From: Pseudarthrobacter sp. NIBRBAC000502772
Lineage (GTDB): Bacteria > Actinomycetota > Actinomycetes > Actinomycetales > Micrococcaceae
NCBI RefSeq assembly: GCF_006517235.1
Contig: NZ_CP041188.1
Coordinates: forward strand, 620,001-684,000
Reading direction: 5' to 3'
Length of the DNA stretch: 64,000 nt
Part shown: positions 17,481 through 26,442 of the stretch, piece by piece
Layout of the letters: each line of letters starts with the position of its first letter
How positions within the stretch are numbered: the first letter of the stretch is position 1
Program-made: the position numbers and the translations under genes
Notes under the pieces: generated by a model
What the model was told of the DNA's origin: nothing
Databases searched by the model: none
Seen by the model: only the letters and a program-made list of their open reading frames with translations

Positions 17481-18785
17481 CTATTTTCCGATCGTTGCGT
17501 TCATCGTTGCGACAAACTGCTCCGGGGTGATCTTGTTCAGGAAGATCTGATCCAGGTTGGCGAGCATCGCGTCGCCCTGCGCGGGGCTCAGTGCCTGGTC
17601 CCAGGAGAGCTGGAAGTTGGGAGCGTCTTTGGCCAGGCCGTACGCGAAGTTCAGGAATTCCTTGTCCGGTGAGGCTTCCAGCTTGCTTTCGATGCCGGTG
17701 ACCACCGGCACTGCGCCGGAGTCGATGAGGGTCTGGGTGTCCGCATCGGTAAACATCCCGTCCTTGATGTATTCAAGGGCGGCTGCCTTCTGGCTGTCCG
17801 TGGCCTTAGAGGAGACGGACCAGAAGTTGGACGGGTTGCCCACGATGTTGGCGGGATCGCCCTTGCCGCCTTCAACGGTGGGGAATGTGGTGAAGCCCAA
17901 CTTGCCGCCCTTGGTGAAGTCCGGCGCGTCCTTCTTCATGCCCTGGTAGATCCAGCCGCCTTGGAGCACCATCGCAGCTTTGCCCGTGTAGAGCAGGGCC
18001 TGGTCCGCGTTGGAATCGGCCGCGATCGAGGAGAAGCCATTGATGAAGCCGCCCGCATTGACCAGGTCCTGGATCTTGGTCAGGGATTCAAGCACTGCAG
18101 GGTCTGACCAGGCATCGGGCTTGTTGGCCGCAATGTTGTTGAACACCTCGGGTCCGCCGATGCGGTCCACCAGGTATTCAAGCCACATCAGGTCCGGCCA
18201 TTTGGACTGGCCGCCCAGCGAGAAGGGAGCCACCCCGGCCTCTTTGAACTTCGGCACGAGGGCCATCAGCTGGTCCCAAGTTTTGGGTGGCTGGGCGCCG
18301 ATCCTGTCGAACAGATCCTTGTTGAAATAGAGCACAACCGGCTGGACGTTGTTGTTGGGCAGGGCGTAAATTTTGCCGTCCACCTGGCCGTTCTTGATGA
18401 TGGACGGCAGGTAGCGATCCTTGACCTCCGGGTTTTCCGCAATGAAGTCCGTGAGGTCCTCGATCTGCCCGGAGTCAACGTAGGACTTGAGGACGCCGCC
18501 GCCCCAGCCGTAAATGAAAGTGGGACCTTCACCGGCGCCGATGGCGGTACGCACCTTGGTCTTGTAGGCATCGTTTGCGAAGAAGTCGAGTTTGATGGAC
18601 TGGTCGGGATGCGCAGTGTTCCACGCGTCGATAGATTTTTGGGTATTGGCCTGGTTCCCGCCGGTCAGACCCCACATCGAGGGCGAATCGGCGCTGACAT
18701 TTGCGGGGCCGCTGGAACCGCAGGCGGCCAGGGAGAGCGTCAGTGCGGCAGCCAGGGCTGTGGAACGCAGCTTTCGATTGAACAT
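17481..18785 (-). CDS. sugar-binding lipoprotein of ABC transporter
   Basis: 434 residues. A lipoprotein signal peptide ends in the lipobox LAAC near residue 22, so the protein is anchored on the outer face of the membrane. The mature part is a family 1 extracellular solute-binding protein (GGNQANTQKSIDAWNTAHPD near the start, GKAAMVLQGGWIY near residue 270). The ATG at 18785 is preferred over one five codons upstream because it has GGAC/GGAAA upstream at usable distance, and the short signal peptide then has a normal length. First gene of the operon; a LacI-type palindrome lies 113 bases upstream. Confidence 0.92.
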   Translation of the reverse strand: MFNRKLRSTALAAALTLSLAACGSSGPANVSADSPSMWGLTGGNQANTQKSIDAWNTAHPDQSIKLDFFANDAYKTKVRTAIGAGEGPTFIYGWGGGVLKSYVDSGQIEDLTDFIAENPEVKDRYLPSIIKNGQVDGKIYALPNNNVQPVVLYFNKDLFDRIGAQPPKTWDQLMALVPKFKEAGVAPFSLGGQSKWPDLMWLEYLVDRIGGPEVFNNIAANKPDAWSDPAVLESLTKIQDLVNAGGFINGFSSIAADSNADQALLYTGKAAMVLQGGWIYQGMKKDAPDFTKGGKLGFTTFPTVEGGKGDPANIVGNPSNFWSVSSKATDSQKAAALEYIKDGMFTDADTQTLIDSGAVPVVTGIESKLEASPDKEFLNFAYGLAKDAPNFQLSWDQALSPAQGDAMLANLDQIFLNKITPEQFVATMNATIGK

Positions 18786-18897
18786 ATGGTTTCCGTCCAT
18801 CCTTCGGGGGTCGTCACTGAGCGCCCGGTGTGAGTTCAGAAGTCCAGCCTCAGGAAAGAGGCAGCACTGTGAGTGGAGTTGGTTTCACCTAAAGTCT

Positions 18898-18911
18898 TCG
18901 AAATATTTCGA
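18898..18911. promoter_or_regulatory. LacI-type operator upstream of the ABC operon
   Basis: The perfect palindrome TCGAAATATTTCGA lies between the divergent binding-protein and LacI genes. A second copy of its 12-base core lies 135 bp away just before the LacI start. The CGAAA-NN-TTTCG form fits LacI-family operators of actinobacteria. Confidence 0.65.
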
Positions 18912-19033
18912 TAATGCTTTCGGTTGAGTGACACAAAGGTAACGGATATCACAATTGGACGTCAAGGCATTTTGTGCAACAAATTCCAGTAATGCATTGA
19001 CGCAGCCTGAGACTTGCTGCAAAACTGGCGGAG

Positions 19034-19045
19034 CGAAATATTTCG
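19034..19045. promoter_or_regulatory. LacI-type operator upstream of the LacI gene
   Basis: CGAAATATTTCG, the same core as at 18899-18910, ends 18 bases before the LacI start codon. Its position suggests autoregulation. Two identical sites 135 bp apart on one intergenic region would allow looping. Confidence 0.65.
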
Positions 19046-19063
19046 AAAGTCAAGGAGAACTAA

Positions 19064-20116
19064 ATGACCGCCGTCGAGCAACAGGGAAAGCTCACCCTGG
19101 CAGCGATTGCCCAGGAGGCCGGCGTTTCCGCGCCCACAGTCTCTAAGGTCATCAACGGCCGGGATGACGTGGCGGCGGAGACCCGGTCCAAGGTGATGGC
19201 CGTGCTGGCGCGGACCGGCTACAAGTCCCCGGTCCAGCAGCGGCGGAACCTTGCGGGCCGGCAGGCGGTGGAGGTGGTCTTCGATTCCCTGGACTCCGCC
19301 TACTCCATCGAAGTCCTCAATGGAATCCTGGATGCGGCCGGCGCCGCGGACATTGAAGTGCTGCTGAACGTCACCAGCAAACAGGGGCCTTCGCGGTTGA
19401 CCCCGGAGCAGCGCGCCCGCCGGATTGTGGACGAGGGACGCTGCGGAATGATCGTGGTGACCTCCGCCTTCAGCGAGCCCCAGCTTGATGCCTTCAACCG
19501 CAGGGGAGTTCCCACAGTGGTCATTGATCCGCTCAACCCTCCGGCCGGAAATGTGGTCAGCATCGGCGCCACCAACTGGGCCGGCGGCAAGGACGCAACG
19601 TCCCACCTGCTGGATCTTGGCCACCGCAGGATCGCCTACCTGGGCGGTCCGGATGGCGCCGAATGCAACCAGGCCCGGCTCCACGGTTACCTGGCCGCCC
19701 TGCGGGCGAGGAACGTCCCGGTGGACGATCGCTACATCGTGCAGGGCAGCTTCAGGTCCGAGGCGGGGGTCCGGGGCATGAGGCAGCTGTTGCAGCTGGA
19801 TGAGCGCCCCACTGCAGTTTTTGCGGCAAATGACACGGTTGCCCTGGGTGCGCTTGCCGAGGCGCGGCGGCAGAACGTACGGGTGCCGGAGGACCTGAGC
19901 CTGGTGGGGTTTGACGGCACGTACCAGGCGGAGGAATCCGTACCGGCGCTGACCTCCGTGGCCCAGCCGCTGCAGGAGATGGGCCGTGCCGCGCTGCGCT
20001 TCATCCTGCGCCAAATGCGCGGAGAGACCCTGGACTCCCGCAGGGTCGAGCTGGCCACGAACCTCGTCATCCGCGAATCCACGGCGCCGCCGCAGGCGCT
20101 CGGGCCCGTGGCCTGA
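19064..20116 (+). CDS. LacI-family regulator of the sugar cluster
   Basis: 350 residues with a LacI helix-turn-helix at residues 10-30 (LTLAAIAQEAGVSAPTVSKV, then INGRDDVAAETR), and a sugar-binding effector domain ending in LSLVGFDGTYQAEESVPALTSV. AAGGAG lies eight bases before the ATG. It is divergent from the ABC transporter operon and both promoters carry the CGAAATATTTCG palindrome, so it is almost certainly the local repressor. The inducer would be the imported carbohydrate or a product of it. The stop codon lies inside the first copy of a 13-bp tandem repeat. Confidence 0.92.
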   Translation: MTAVEQQGKLTLAAIAQEAGVSAPTVSKVINGRDDVAAETRSKVMAVLARTGYKSPVQQRRNLAGRQAVEVVFDSLDSAYSIEVLNGILDAAGAADIEVLLNVTSKQGPSRLTPEQRARRIVDEGRCGMIVVTSAFSEPQLDAFNRRGVPTVVIDPLNPPAGNVVSIGATNWAGGKDATSHLLDLGHRRIAYLGGPDGAECNQARLHGYLAALRARNVPVDDRYIVQGSFRSEAGVRGMRQLLQLDERPTAVFAANDTVALGALAEARRQNVRVPEDLSLVGFDGTYQAEESVPALTSVAQPLQEMGRAALRFILRQMRGETLDSRRVELATNLVIRESTAPPQALGPVA

Positions 20117-20186
20117 CTGCGTGGCCTGACTGCGTGGCCTGACTGCGTGGCCTGACTGCGTGGCCTGACTGCGTGGCCTGAACTGC
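20108..20186 (+). repeat. 13-bp tandem repeat, five perfect copies plus one imperfect
   Basis: The unit GTGGCCTGACTGC is repeated without interruption at 20108, 20121, 20134, 20147 and 20160, and a sixth copy with one extra A follows at 20173-20186. The first copy contains the last two codons and stop of the LacI gene, so changes in copy number would not alter that protein but would move it relative to the nucleoside operon promoter. Confidence 0.9.
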
Positions 20187-20199
20187 TGGCGCTTCACGG

Positions 20200-20263
20200 C
20201 GTCAAGCGCTTGACGTGCGGCAACGTTAAGCGCTTGACGCACAGCCTTGGCGGGTGCCATGAT
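20200..20263 (+). promoter_or_regulatory. double operator and promoter of the nucleoside operon
   Basis: Two near-identical palindromes lie 24 bp apart: CGTCAAGCGCTTGACG at 20200-20215 and CGTTAAGCGCTTGACG at 20224-20239. The second overlaps a likely -35 box TTGACG (20234-20239), with CATGAT at 20258-20263 as a possible -10 after 18 bases. The centre CG and the AAGCGCTT core fit LacI-family operators; which LacI protein binds is not known. Confidence 0.6.
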
Positions 20264-20320
20264 CACTCTGAATACTTTCGGCCACTGCTTCGGCAGGCCC
20301 CAATGACGTGGAGATTTAAC

Positions 20321-21358
20321 GTGGAATCCAAACCGATGAAACCCGGCCCCAAGAAAATCATTCTTGACTGCGACCCCGGGCATGACGACGCCGTGGCCAT
20401 CCTGCTCGCACACGGCAACCCTGACATTGAACTGCTGGCCGTCACCACCGTGGTGGGCAACCAGACGCTCGAAAAGGTCACCCGCAACGCCCTGTCCGTG
20501 GGCACCATCGCCGGCATCACCGGCGTGCCTTTCGCCGCCGGCTGCGGCCGGCCCCTGGTCCGCACCATCGAAACCGCGCCGTCCATCCACGGCGAGACGG
20601 GCATGGACGGCCCCGCGCAGCCCGAGTCCACCATCGAGCTGGACCCGCGCCACGCCGTCGACCTCATCATCGACATCGTGATGGCCCACGAACCGGGCAC
20701 GGTCACCCTCGTCCCCACCGGCGGCCTCACCAACATCGCGCTGGCAGCCCGCAAGGAGCCGCGCATCGTGGAACGCGTCAAGGAAGTTGTCCTGATGGGC
20801 GGCGGCTACCACGTGGGCAACTGGAGTGCCGTTGCCGAATTCAACATCATCATCGACCCCGAGGCCGCCCACATCGTGTTCAACGAAAAGTGGCCCGTGG
20901 TGATGGTGGGCCTGGACCTCACGCACCAGGCCCTCGCCACTCCGGACGTCGTCGAGAAGATCGCCGCCGTCGGCACCAAGCCGGCCCAGTTCGTGATGGA
21001 ACTGATGGAGTTCTTCACCCAGACCTACAAGGACGCCCAGGGCTTTGACTTCCCGCCGGTCCACGATCCGTGCGCCGTGGCCTACGTGATCGATCCCAGC
21101 ATCGTCACCACGCGCAAGGTTCCGGTGGACATCGAACTCCAGGGCACACTGACGCTCGGCATGACCGTGGCCGACTTCCGCGCCCCCGCACCGGACGACT
21201 GCACCACCTCCGTGGCCGTTGACCTGGACCACGCCCGTTTCTGGGACCTGGTCACGGACGCCCTGGTGCGGATTGGGGAACCTCTGACAGAAACAGTCGG
21301 CACTCCCGCCACCGCTCCCGAAATGGTCACCGCCGCTGCAGCCACGGGAGGCAAGTAG
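20321..21358 (+). CDS. inosine-uridine-preferring nucleoside hydrolase
   Basis: 345 residues. The IILDCDPGHDDAVAIL motif near the N-terminus holds the aspartate cluster that binds the catalytic calcium in this family, and VHDPCAVAYV near residue 250 supplies another ligand. The enzyme splits ribonucleosides to base and ribose in the cytosol. GTG at 20321 is chosen because GGAG lies seven bases upstream. It abuts the MFS gene without a gap and is followed by ribokinase, so the three form a nucleoside import and ribose salvage operon. Confidence 0.9.
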   Translation: MESKPMKPGPKKIILDCDPGHDDAVAILLAHGNPDIELLAVTTVVGNQTLEKVTRNALSVGTIAGITGVPFAAGCGRPLVRTIETAPSIHGETGMDGPAQPESTIELDPRHAVDLIIDIVMAHEPGTVTLVPTGGLTNIALAARKEPRIVERVKEVVLMGGGYHVGNWSAVAEFNIIIDPEAAHIVFNEKWPVVMVGLDLTHQALATPDVVEKIAAVGTKPAQFVMELMEFFTQTYKDAQGFDFPPVHDPCAVAYVIDPSIVTTRKVPVDIELQGTLTLGMTVADFRAPAPDDCTTSVAVDLDHARFWDLVTDALVRIGEPLTETVGTPATAPEMVTAAAATGGK

Positions 21359-22786
21359 ATGAGCGCCACCCTCACCGACACGAAGACCAGCCGGGGCAAC
21401 GTCACCGCCCTGATGGTCGCCCTTCTGGCCGCGTGCGTCGCGTTCCAGCTCAACGCCTCCATGCTTAGCCCTGCCCTGGTCACCATGGGCAAGGAACTGA
21501 ATACCGATCAGGCCGTCATCGGCCTCTCGCAGACCTGGTTCTTCACCGCGGCTGCTTTGTTCTCCCTCTTCCTGCCCCGCCTGAGCGACATCATCGGGCG
21601 GAAGAAGATCCTGATCGGCATGATGCTCCTGATGGCCGTCGGTTCGGTCATCGCGGCCATGGCCCCTGACGTGACCTGGCTCTTTGTTGGCCGTATCATC
21701 CAGGGCGTCAGCGGCCCCACCGTGCCGCTGTGCCTGATCATGCTGCGCTCCGCCGTCAGCAACCCCCGCAAGTACGGGACGCTTATGGGCCTCATCACCG
21801 CGGTCAACGGCGGCGTGGCCGGCGTCGATTCCTTTGTGGGCGGCTACTTCGCCGAGCACTTCGGGTTCCGCAGCATCTTCTGGCTCATGGTGGTCCTGGC
21901 CGTTGTCGCCACGGCCCTGATTGCCGTCCTCGCCGGCGAAAGCAAGCCCGCCGCCGGCACCTCCATGGATTGGCTCGGCGTGTTCTTCATCGTCGTCGCC
22001 GTGGGTGCGCTGCTCACGGCCCTGAACGAGGGCTCCAAGCTGGTGGGCGCCTTCGCACCCGGCACGCTCCTCCTGGCCATCGGGCTGGTGGTGGTTGCCG
22101 CCGTCGCGTTCTACTGCTTCTGGACCGTGGAAAAGCGCGCCAAACAGCCCATGGTGGAAACCGTCCACCTGCGCCAGCGCTCCACCTGGGCGCCGCTGCT
22201 GACCACCACGCTGACCATGACCGGCATCTTCGCCGTCATCAACGGAATCGTGCCGGCGTATGTGCAGGCCGCGGACCCGGGATTCGGCATCGGCCCGACG
22301 GAGATGTCGCTCATCATCCTCACCCCGTACGCCCTGCTCGGCTGGCTGGTGGGTCCCCTCAGCGGCAGGCTCGCGCCCATCCTCGGCTACACCAAGGTCC
22401 TGCGCATCGGTATGCTGGGCAGCATCGCCGCCCTGGCCATCATCGCGTTCTTCGGCCTCAGCAGCCTGCCCATGATGATCGCCGGAACCGTCTTGCTGGG
22501 CATCATGTACGCCGGTACGGTCAACATCATGCTGAACGGACTCGGAGTTGTCCTCTCGCCCGCCGGAAACCCGGGATTCCTTCCGGGCATGAACGCGGGC
22601 GCCTTCAACCTGGGCGCCGGCCTGAGCTTCCTGGTGCTGCCGGCAGTGCTGGTGGCCACCTCGGCCCTCGGCGACGCCCAAGCGTCCTACCTCTCCGTGG
22701 TGGTGACGGGCCTGGTCATCACTGTGGCCGCGTTCGCCGCGTCGCTCCTCATCCCCAAGCCCGTCGAGGCTGAGGTGACCGAATGA
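21359..22786 (+). CDS. MFS transporter, probable nucleoside or ribose carrier
   Basis: 475 residues, about 14 membrane helices, DHA2-like. The loop between helices 2 and 3 reads LPRLSDIIGRKKILIG, the MFS signature. It begins directly after the stop of the nucleoside hydrolase and overlaps the ribokinase start by four bases, so its substrate is probably the nucleoside split by the first gene. The DHA2 subfamily is better known for drug efflux, so uptake is inferred from context. Confidence 0.85.
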   Translation: MSATLTDTKTSRGNVTALMVALLAACVAFQLNASMLSPALVTMGKELNTDQAVIGLSQTWFFTAAALFSLFLPRLSDIIGRKKILIGMMLLMAVGSVIAAMAPDVTWLFVGRIIQGVSGPTVPLCLIMLRSAVSNPRKYGTLMGLITAVNGGVAGVDSFVGGYFAEHFGFRSIFWLMVVLAVVATALIAVLAGESKPAAGTSMDWLGVFFIVVAVGALLTALNEGSKLVGAFAPGTLLLAIGLVVVAAVAFYCFWTVEKRAKQPMVETVHLRQRSTWAPLLTTTLTMTGIFAVINGIVPAYVQAADPGFGIGPTEMSLIILTPYALLGWLVGPLSGRLAPILGYTKVLRIGMLGSIAALAIIAFFGLSSLPMMIAGTVLLGIMYAGTVNIMLNGLGVVLSPAGNPGFLPGMNAGAFNLGAGLSFLVLPAVLVATSALGDAQASYLSVVVTGLVITVAAFAASLLIPKPVEAEVTE

Positions 22787-23784
22787 GTTCCGCAACGGCC
22801 GGCACCCAAGGCCGGATCGTCGTCGTCGGTTCCCTGAACGCGGACCTGACCATCTATTGCGAGCGGCTGCCGCTGCCCGGCGAGACGGTGCACGGCAACG
22901 GATTCGCAGTGAACCCGGGCGGCAAGAGCGCCAACCAGGCCGTCGCCGCCAGCCTGCTGGGCGGGAGCGTCAGCCTGGTGGGTGCCGTCGGTGCGGACGC
23001 GAACGGCGACATGCTCCTGTCCTCCGCTGCCGGCGCCGGGGTGGACATCTCCGGCGTGCGGACCTCAGCAACCGAGGCCACCGGCGTCGCCGTCATCGCC
23101 GTGGATTCCAACGGCGAGAACAACATCATCATCTCGGCCGGCGCCAACGGCACCCTCTCGCCGGTGGACGTCGCCGCCGCGGCGGAAACGTTCGACGGCG
23201 CCGCGGTGGTCTGCCTCTGCCTGGAGGTCAGCCTCGACACGGTTGAGGCCGCCGCCCGGGCAGGGCACGACGCCGGCGCCACAGTTCTGCTTAACCTCTC
23301 GCCTTACGCGGAGGTCCCGCAGCAGCTGGCTGACCTGACCGATATCCTGCTGGTCAACGCCCATGAGGCGTCGCTGTTCCTCGGCTCCGCCGGGAATCCC
23401 GTCTCCGCCGCCATTCCCGGCAGTGATGCGGATGCCAGCGACTGGGAAGCGGTCAGGCTGCGTTTTGCCGAGCGCGGGCTCGAGCGGGTCCTGGTCACGC
23501 TGGGGGCCTACGGCTCGGTGGTGCTGGATTCGCTGGCGCCTGCCGGGCAGCAGCTGGTCCGGGTGGCACCCATCAAGGTCAAGGCCGTGGACACCACCGG
23601 CGCGGGCGACGCCTTCACCGGTGCCGTGGCCGCCCGCCTGGCAGCCGGTGCGCCGCTGGCTGACGCCGCTGCCTTCGCCTCGATTGCCGCCGCGCTGGCC
23701 ACCACCCGCAAGGGAACCCAGGCCGCCTATCCGCAGGTGGCGGACGTGGAGCGCCTGCTCGCTTCGGGTGCCGGCGCTCTGTAA
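22783..23784 (+). CDS. rbsK: ribokinase (PfkB family)
   Basis: 333 residues. The substrate-binding motif NPGGKSANQAVAA is near residue 46 and the catalytic DTTGAGDAFTGA near residue 268, with the aspartate as base. It phosphorylates ribose released by the nucleoside hydrolase to ribose 5-phosphate, feeding the pentose phosphate pathway. Start and preceding stop overlap as ATGA. A strong terminator follows 22 bases after the stop. Confidence 0.88.
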   Translation: MSSATAGTQGRIVVVGSLNADLTIYCERLPLPGETVHGNGFAVNPGGKSANQAVAASLLGGSVSLVGAVGADANGDMLLSSAAGAGVDISGVRTSATEATGVAVIAVDSNGENNIIISAGANGTLSPVDVAAAAETFDGAAVVCLCLEVSLDTVEAAARAGHDAGATVLLNLSPYAEVPQQLADLTDILLVNAHEASLFLGSAGNPVSAAIPGSDADASDWEAVRLRFAERGLERVLVTLGAYGSVVLDSLAPAGQQLVRVAPIKVKAVDTTGAGDAFTGAVAARLAAGAPLADAAAFASIAAALATTRKGTQAAYPQVADVERLLASGAGAL

Positions 23785-23805
23785 CGGACTGACGGAAACG
23801 CGGGA

Positions 23806-23843
23806 AACGCCGACGGCGACAGGTGACTGTCGCCGTCGGCGTT
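23806..23843 (+). terminator. intrinsic terminator of the nucleoside operon
   Basis: A perfect 17-bp stem (arms 23806-23822 and 23827-23843) closes a four-base loop GTGA and is followed by CCTTGTATTT. It lies between the + strand ribokinase and the convergent hydrolase gene and could serve both directions. Confidence 0.85.
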
Positions 23844-23871
23844 CCTTGTATTTGGGGTTGCGGAGCCCGGG

Positions 23872-24831
23872 CTACCGGCTGTGGCTGCCGGATGGATTCC
23901 GCTGGTGAACGGCGGCCGGCGTGAACCGGGCCCCCGTGTCCGGGAAGGAAGGGACCTCGATCCGGGCGTGGGTGTGGACCTCCTCGACGGTTCTGCGGGT
24001 GTGTTCGGCGATCTCCTCCATGGTGGTGACCCACATGCCGTCCATTGATTTCACCCGGGCAATCAGCTTTTCCAGGGCGACGGCCTTGGATGGCCGCCCA
24101 GAGATGAACGGGTGGTTGGTCAGGACAAAGCAGCTGCCCTGGGCATGGTGTGCCTCCGCCTCCAGGGTCCACATTTCCAGGACCTTGGCCGGGCTTTCGA
24201 TGACGCCGCTGCCGGTGACTCCGGGGTAGAACGCGTACTGTTCCCAGTCGTCCAGGGTCCAGTCGACCGGGATCTCCACGATGTCCCGACTGTCGCCGGG
24301 GGCGACGCTGAAACGGTACGGTGCGTCGCCGTCGAGCAGGCTCGAATCGTAGAGGAAACCTCGGTCCGCCAGGAGCGCAGGGGAGTGCCAGTTCAGTTCC
24401 CACCACGGCGCGCGATAACCCACCGGTTCCACACCGACCTTCGCGAGGGCCTCGAGCCCGCGGTCGATGTAGCGGGCCTCGGTCTCGGCATCGATCCCCT
24501 GCATGGGTTCGTGCAGGTACCCGTGGTGGGCCACCTCGTGTCCGGCGTCCATGATGCGCCGGACCGTGTCCGGGTAGCAGTCTGCCGTGAAGCCGGGAAC
24601 GAAGAAGGTGGCCCGGATGTCCTGTCGCTGGAGGATCTGAAGCAGCCGCGGGACCGCCACCTTGGGCCCGTACGACTGGTGGGTCATCAGGGACATCCGG
24701 TGCGTGCTCTTCGGATCGTGGGCGATGGTGCAGGACTCGGCGTCGACGTCGAATGTGAATGAGGCTGCTGCACGCTTGCCCTCAGGCCAGGTGATGGGGT
24801 GGGCGGAATCCGCGAATGCTTCAAAGGTCAT
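23872..24831 (-). CDS. CE4-type polysaccharide deacetylase/PuuE-like hydrolase
   Basis: 319 residues. The NodB/CE4 fold is clear: FTFDVDAES (residues 25-33) with the metal aspartates, and HEVAHHGYLHE near residue 100 with the paired histidines; APWWE near 145 is the third motif. There is no signal peptide, so it acts in the cytosol, unlike cell-wall deacetylases. Cytosolic relatives include the allantoinase PuuE and other amidohydrolases. It lies 52 bases after the NCS1 permease on the same strand, and next to a PucR regulator, so a cyclic amide or imide from purine or pyrimidine breakdown is the likely substrate. Confidence 0.8.
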   Translation of the reverse strand: MTFEAFADSAHPITWPEGKRAAASFTFDVDAESCTIAHDPKSTHRMSLMTHQSYGPKVAVPRLLQILQRQDIRATFFVPGFTADCYPDTVRRIMDAGHEVAHHGYLHEPMQGIDAETEARYIDRGLEALAKVGVEPVGYRAPWWELNWHSPALLADRGFLYDSSLLDGDAPYRFSVAPGDSRDIVEIPVDWTLDDWEQYAFYPGVTGSGVIESPAKVLEMWTLEAEAHHAQGSCFVLTNHPFISGRPSKAVALEKLIARVKSMDGMWVTTMEEIAEHTRRTVEEVHTHARIEVPSFPDTGARFTPAAVHQRNPSGSHSR

Positions 24832-24883
24832 GGTGTGGTTCCTAGAGGTTCAGTGTCCGTCAGTAATTCAGGTCCGGGGCGTT

Positions 24884-26410
24884 TCAGAGGCCGGCGGGAG
24901 CGTTGGTCCGGGCGGCGAATCCCAGGTCCGCGGACGCCAGGTGGGCGGCGGTGTCCGTTTGGTCGGCCTCGAGGTATTTGCGGTGGACTTTCGGCCCGAG
25001 GATGGCGTAGGTGCCGGCACTGGCAAGGCCACCGGCAAGCCAGGACAGGTCCCAGCCGCCCAGGGCCACGGCAATGGGACCCTGCATCGCCGGAACGAGT
25101 CCGTACATAAACAGCCAGGTGGCGAAGATGCCGACCAGGAGGGAGGCGACGCCCGCCCAGTTGACGCCGGGGAGACGTTTGGTGCCGACGGCGTCGAAGA
25201 GCCTCTCCGGGTTGCCCGGCCAGCGCTTCTCGATCCAGAAGTAGTGGACCAGCATGACTCCGCCCCACGCGGCAACCCACGCTACGAGCCCGATGAGCCA
25301 GGCGTCGAGGACTGTTGCGAAGTCTTCCTGGAAGATGAAGAACACGACCGCGGCGAGGGAGAAGAGTCCGACGAACAGGTTGAGTTTGCGGCGGCTGATG
25401 GTGATATCCAGCGACTGCGTGGCCACGGAGAAAGTGTAGATGTTGAGGATATTCGTGGCTATGGGGCCGTGCAGCACCATCAGCAGCACCGGCAGCGCGA
25501 GGACGCCGAAGTTCTGGACGATGAGCTTCCCGGGGTCGATCTCGCCGCTGTTGGTGGCCAGGCTTGCGCCGAGGATTCCCAGCCAGACAACGGGGATGAA
25601 CTGGCCAAGCACGGATGCCAGGTAGACCTTTTTCTTGGGAACTTGGGTGCTCACGAAGCGGGAGTAGTCTGCGGCGTAGGTGAACCAGGTGATGCCCCAG
25701 CCGATGCCGATGGCGGTCATCACGGCGCTCATGGCCGCGATCCGTTCGGAGCCTTCCAGGATGTTGCCGGCGGGACCGGCGTACGTCCAGTTGATCTTCA
25801 TGCCGAACCAGGCCACGGCGGACATGACGGCCAGGATGAGGATGGTGGGCGGCACCGTCCATTTTTCGAAGGCGGCGATGGCTTTGTAGCCGAACCAGGC
25901 GATGGCTACCTGCGCGGCCATGATGGCGGTGGCGACGCCGATCTTCCAGCCATAGTTGTGTGCCGTGGGATCCACCCATCCGAGCGTGCCGAAGAGTGCC
26001 ATGACCAGGTCCAGGATGATCCACGTGTTGACCGCGCACCAGCCGATCACCAGGACCGCCTGGATGGCTGCGGGCAGGTAGTTGCCGCGGCGGCCGAAGG
26101 CTGCGCGGGCCAGGACCATGCCGGTGGCGCCGGTCTTTTGGCCGAGGAGCACAAAGCAGCCGAAGAGCAGCATGCCGATCAGGTTGCCCAGGACCAGGAC
26201 GATGACGGTATCCGCGAAACCCAGCCCCAAGTGGATTCCGAGGGCACCCAGTACCCAGTTGATCGGCGCCAGGTTGGCGCCGGCCCAGATCCAGAACTGT
26301 CCGGAGACCTTGTGCGTCCGCTGGGATTCGGGGATCGGCTGGAGCCAGGCTTCGCAATCTTCAAGTGCAGGTTGCTGTCCTGCTCCTGCGGTTGAGGGTT
26401 TTTGTTGCAT
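24884..26410 (-). CDS. NCS1-family purine/pyrimidine (cytosine-type) permease
   Basis: 508 residues with 12 membrane helices. Typical of NCS1: QFWIWAGANLAPINWVLGALG in helix 1, GIGWGITWFTYAADYSRFV in the middle and WAAWGGVMLVHYFWI late. It imports nucleobases, allantoin or a related compound with Na+ or H+. The ATG at 26410 (after GAAGAGG) is preferred over a TTG twelve codons upstream. It is transcribed away from the PucR gene and followed by the CE4 hydrolase in a two-gene operon. Confidence 0.9.
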   Translation of the reverse strand: MQQKPSTAGAGQQPALEDCEAWLQPIPESQRTHKVSGQFWIWAGANLAPINWVLGALGIHLGLGFADTVIVLVLGNLIGMLLFGCFVLLGQKTGATGMVLARAAFGRRGNYLPAAIQAVLVIGWCAVNTWIILDLVMALFGTLGWVDPTAHNYGWKIGVATAIMAAQVAIAWFGYKAIAAFEKWTVPPTILILAVMSAVAWFGMKINWTYAGPAGNILEGSERIAAMSAVMTAIGIGWGITWFTYAADYSRFVSTQVPKKKVYLASVLGQFIPVVWLGILGASLATNSGEIDPGKLIVQNFGVLALPVLLMVLHGPIATNILNIYTFSVATQSLDITISRRKLNLFVGLFSLAAVVFFIFQEDFATVLDAWLIGLVAWVAAWGGVMLVHYFWIEKRWPGNPERLFDAVGTKRLPGVNWAGVASLLVGIFATWLFMYGLVPAMQGPIAVALGGWDLSWLAGGLASAGTYAILGPKVHRKYLEADQTDTAAHLASADLGFAARTNAPAGL

Positions 26411-26442
26411 TGGGGCCTCTTCGTTGAGGGGATGGGGATTCC

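Noticed and set aside
20108..20186. Possible CRISPR array
   Set aside because: The 13-bp units are directly adjacent with no spacers and no cas genes are near, so it is a simple tandem repeat.
18962..22795. A 1277-codon minus-strand open frame
   Set aside because: It is antisense to LacI, nucleoside hydrolase and MFS genes. Its product is a run of Gly, His, Arg, Asp and Gln without domains, typical of the shadow frame in GC-rich coding sequence.
24662..26395. A 577-codon plus-strand open frame
   Set aside because: Antisense to the NCS1 permease and CE4 hydrolase; composition is that of a shadow frame.
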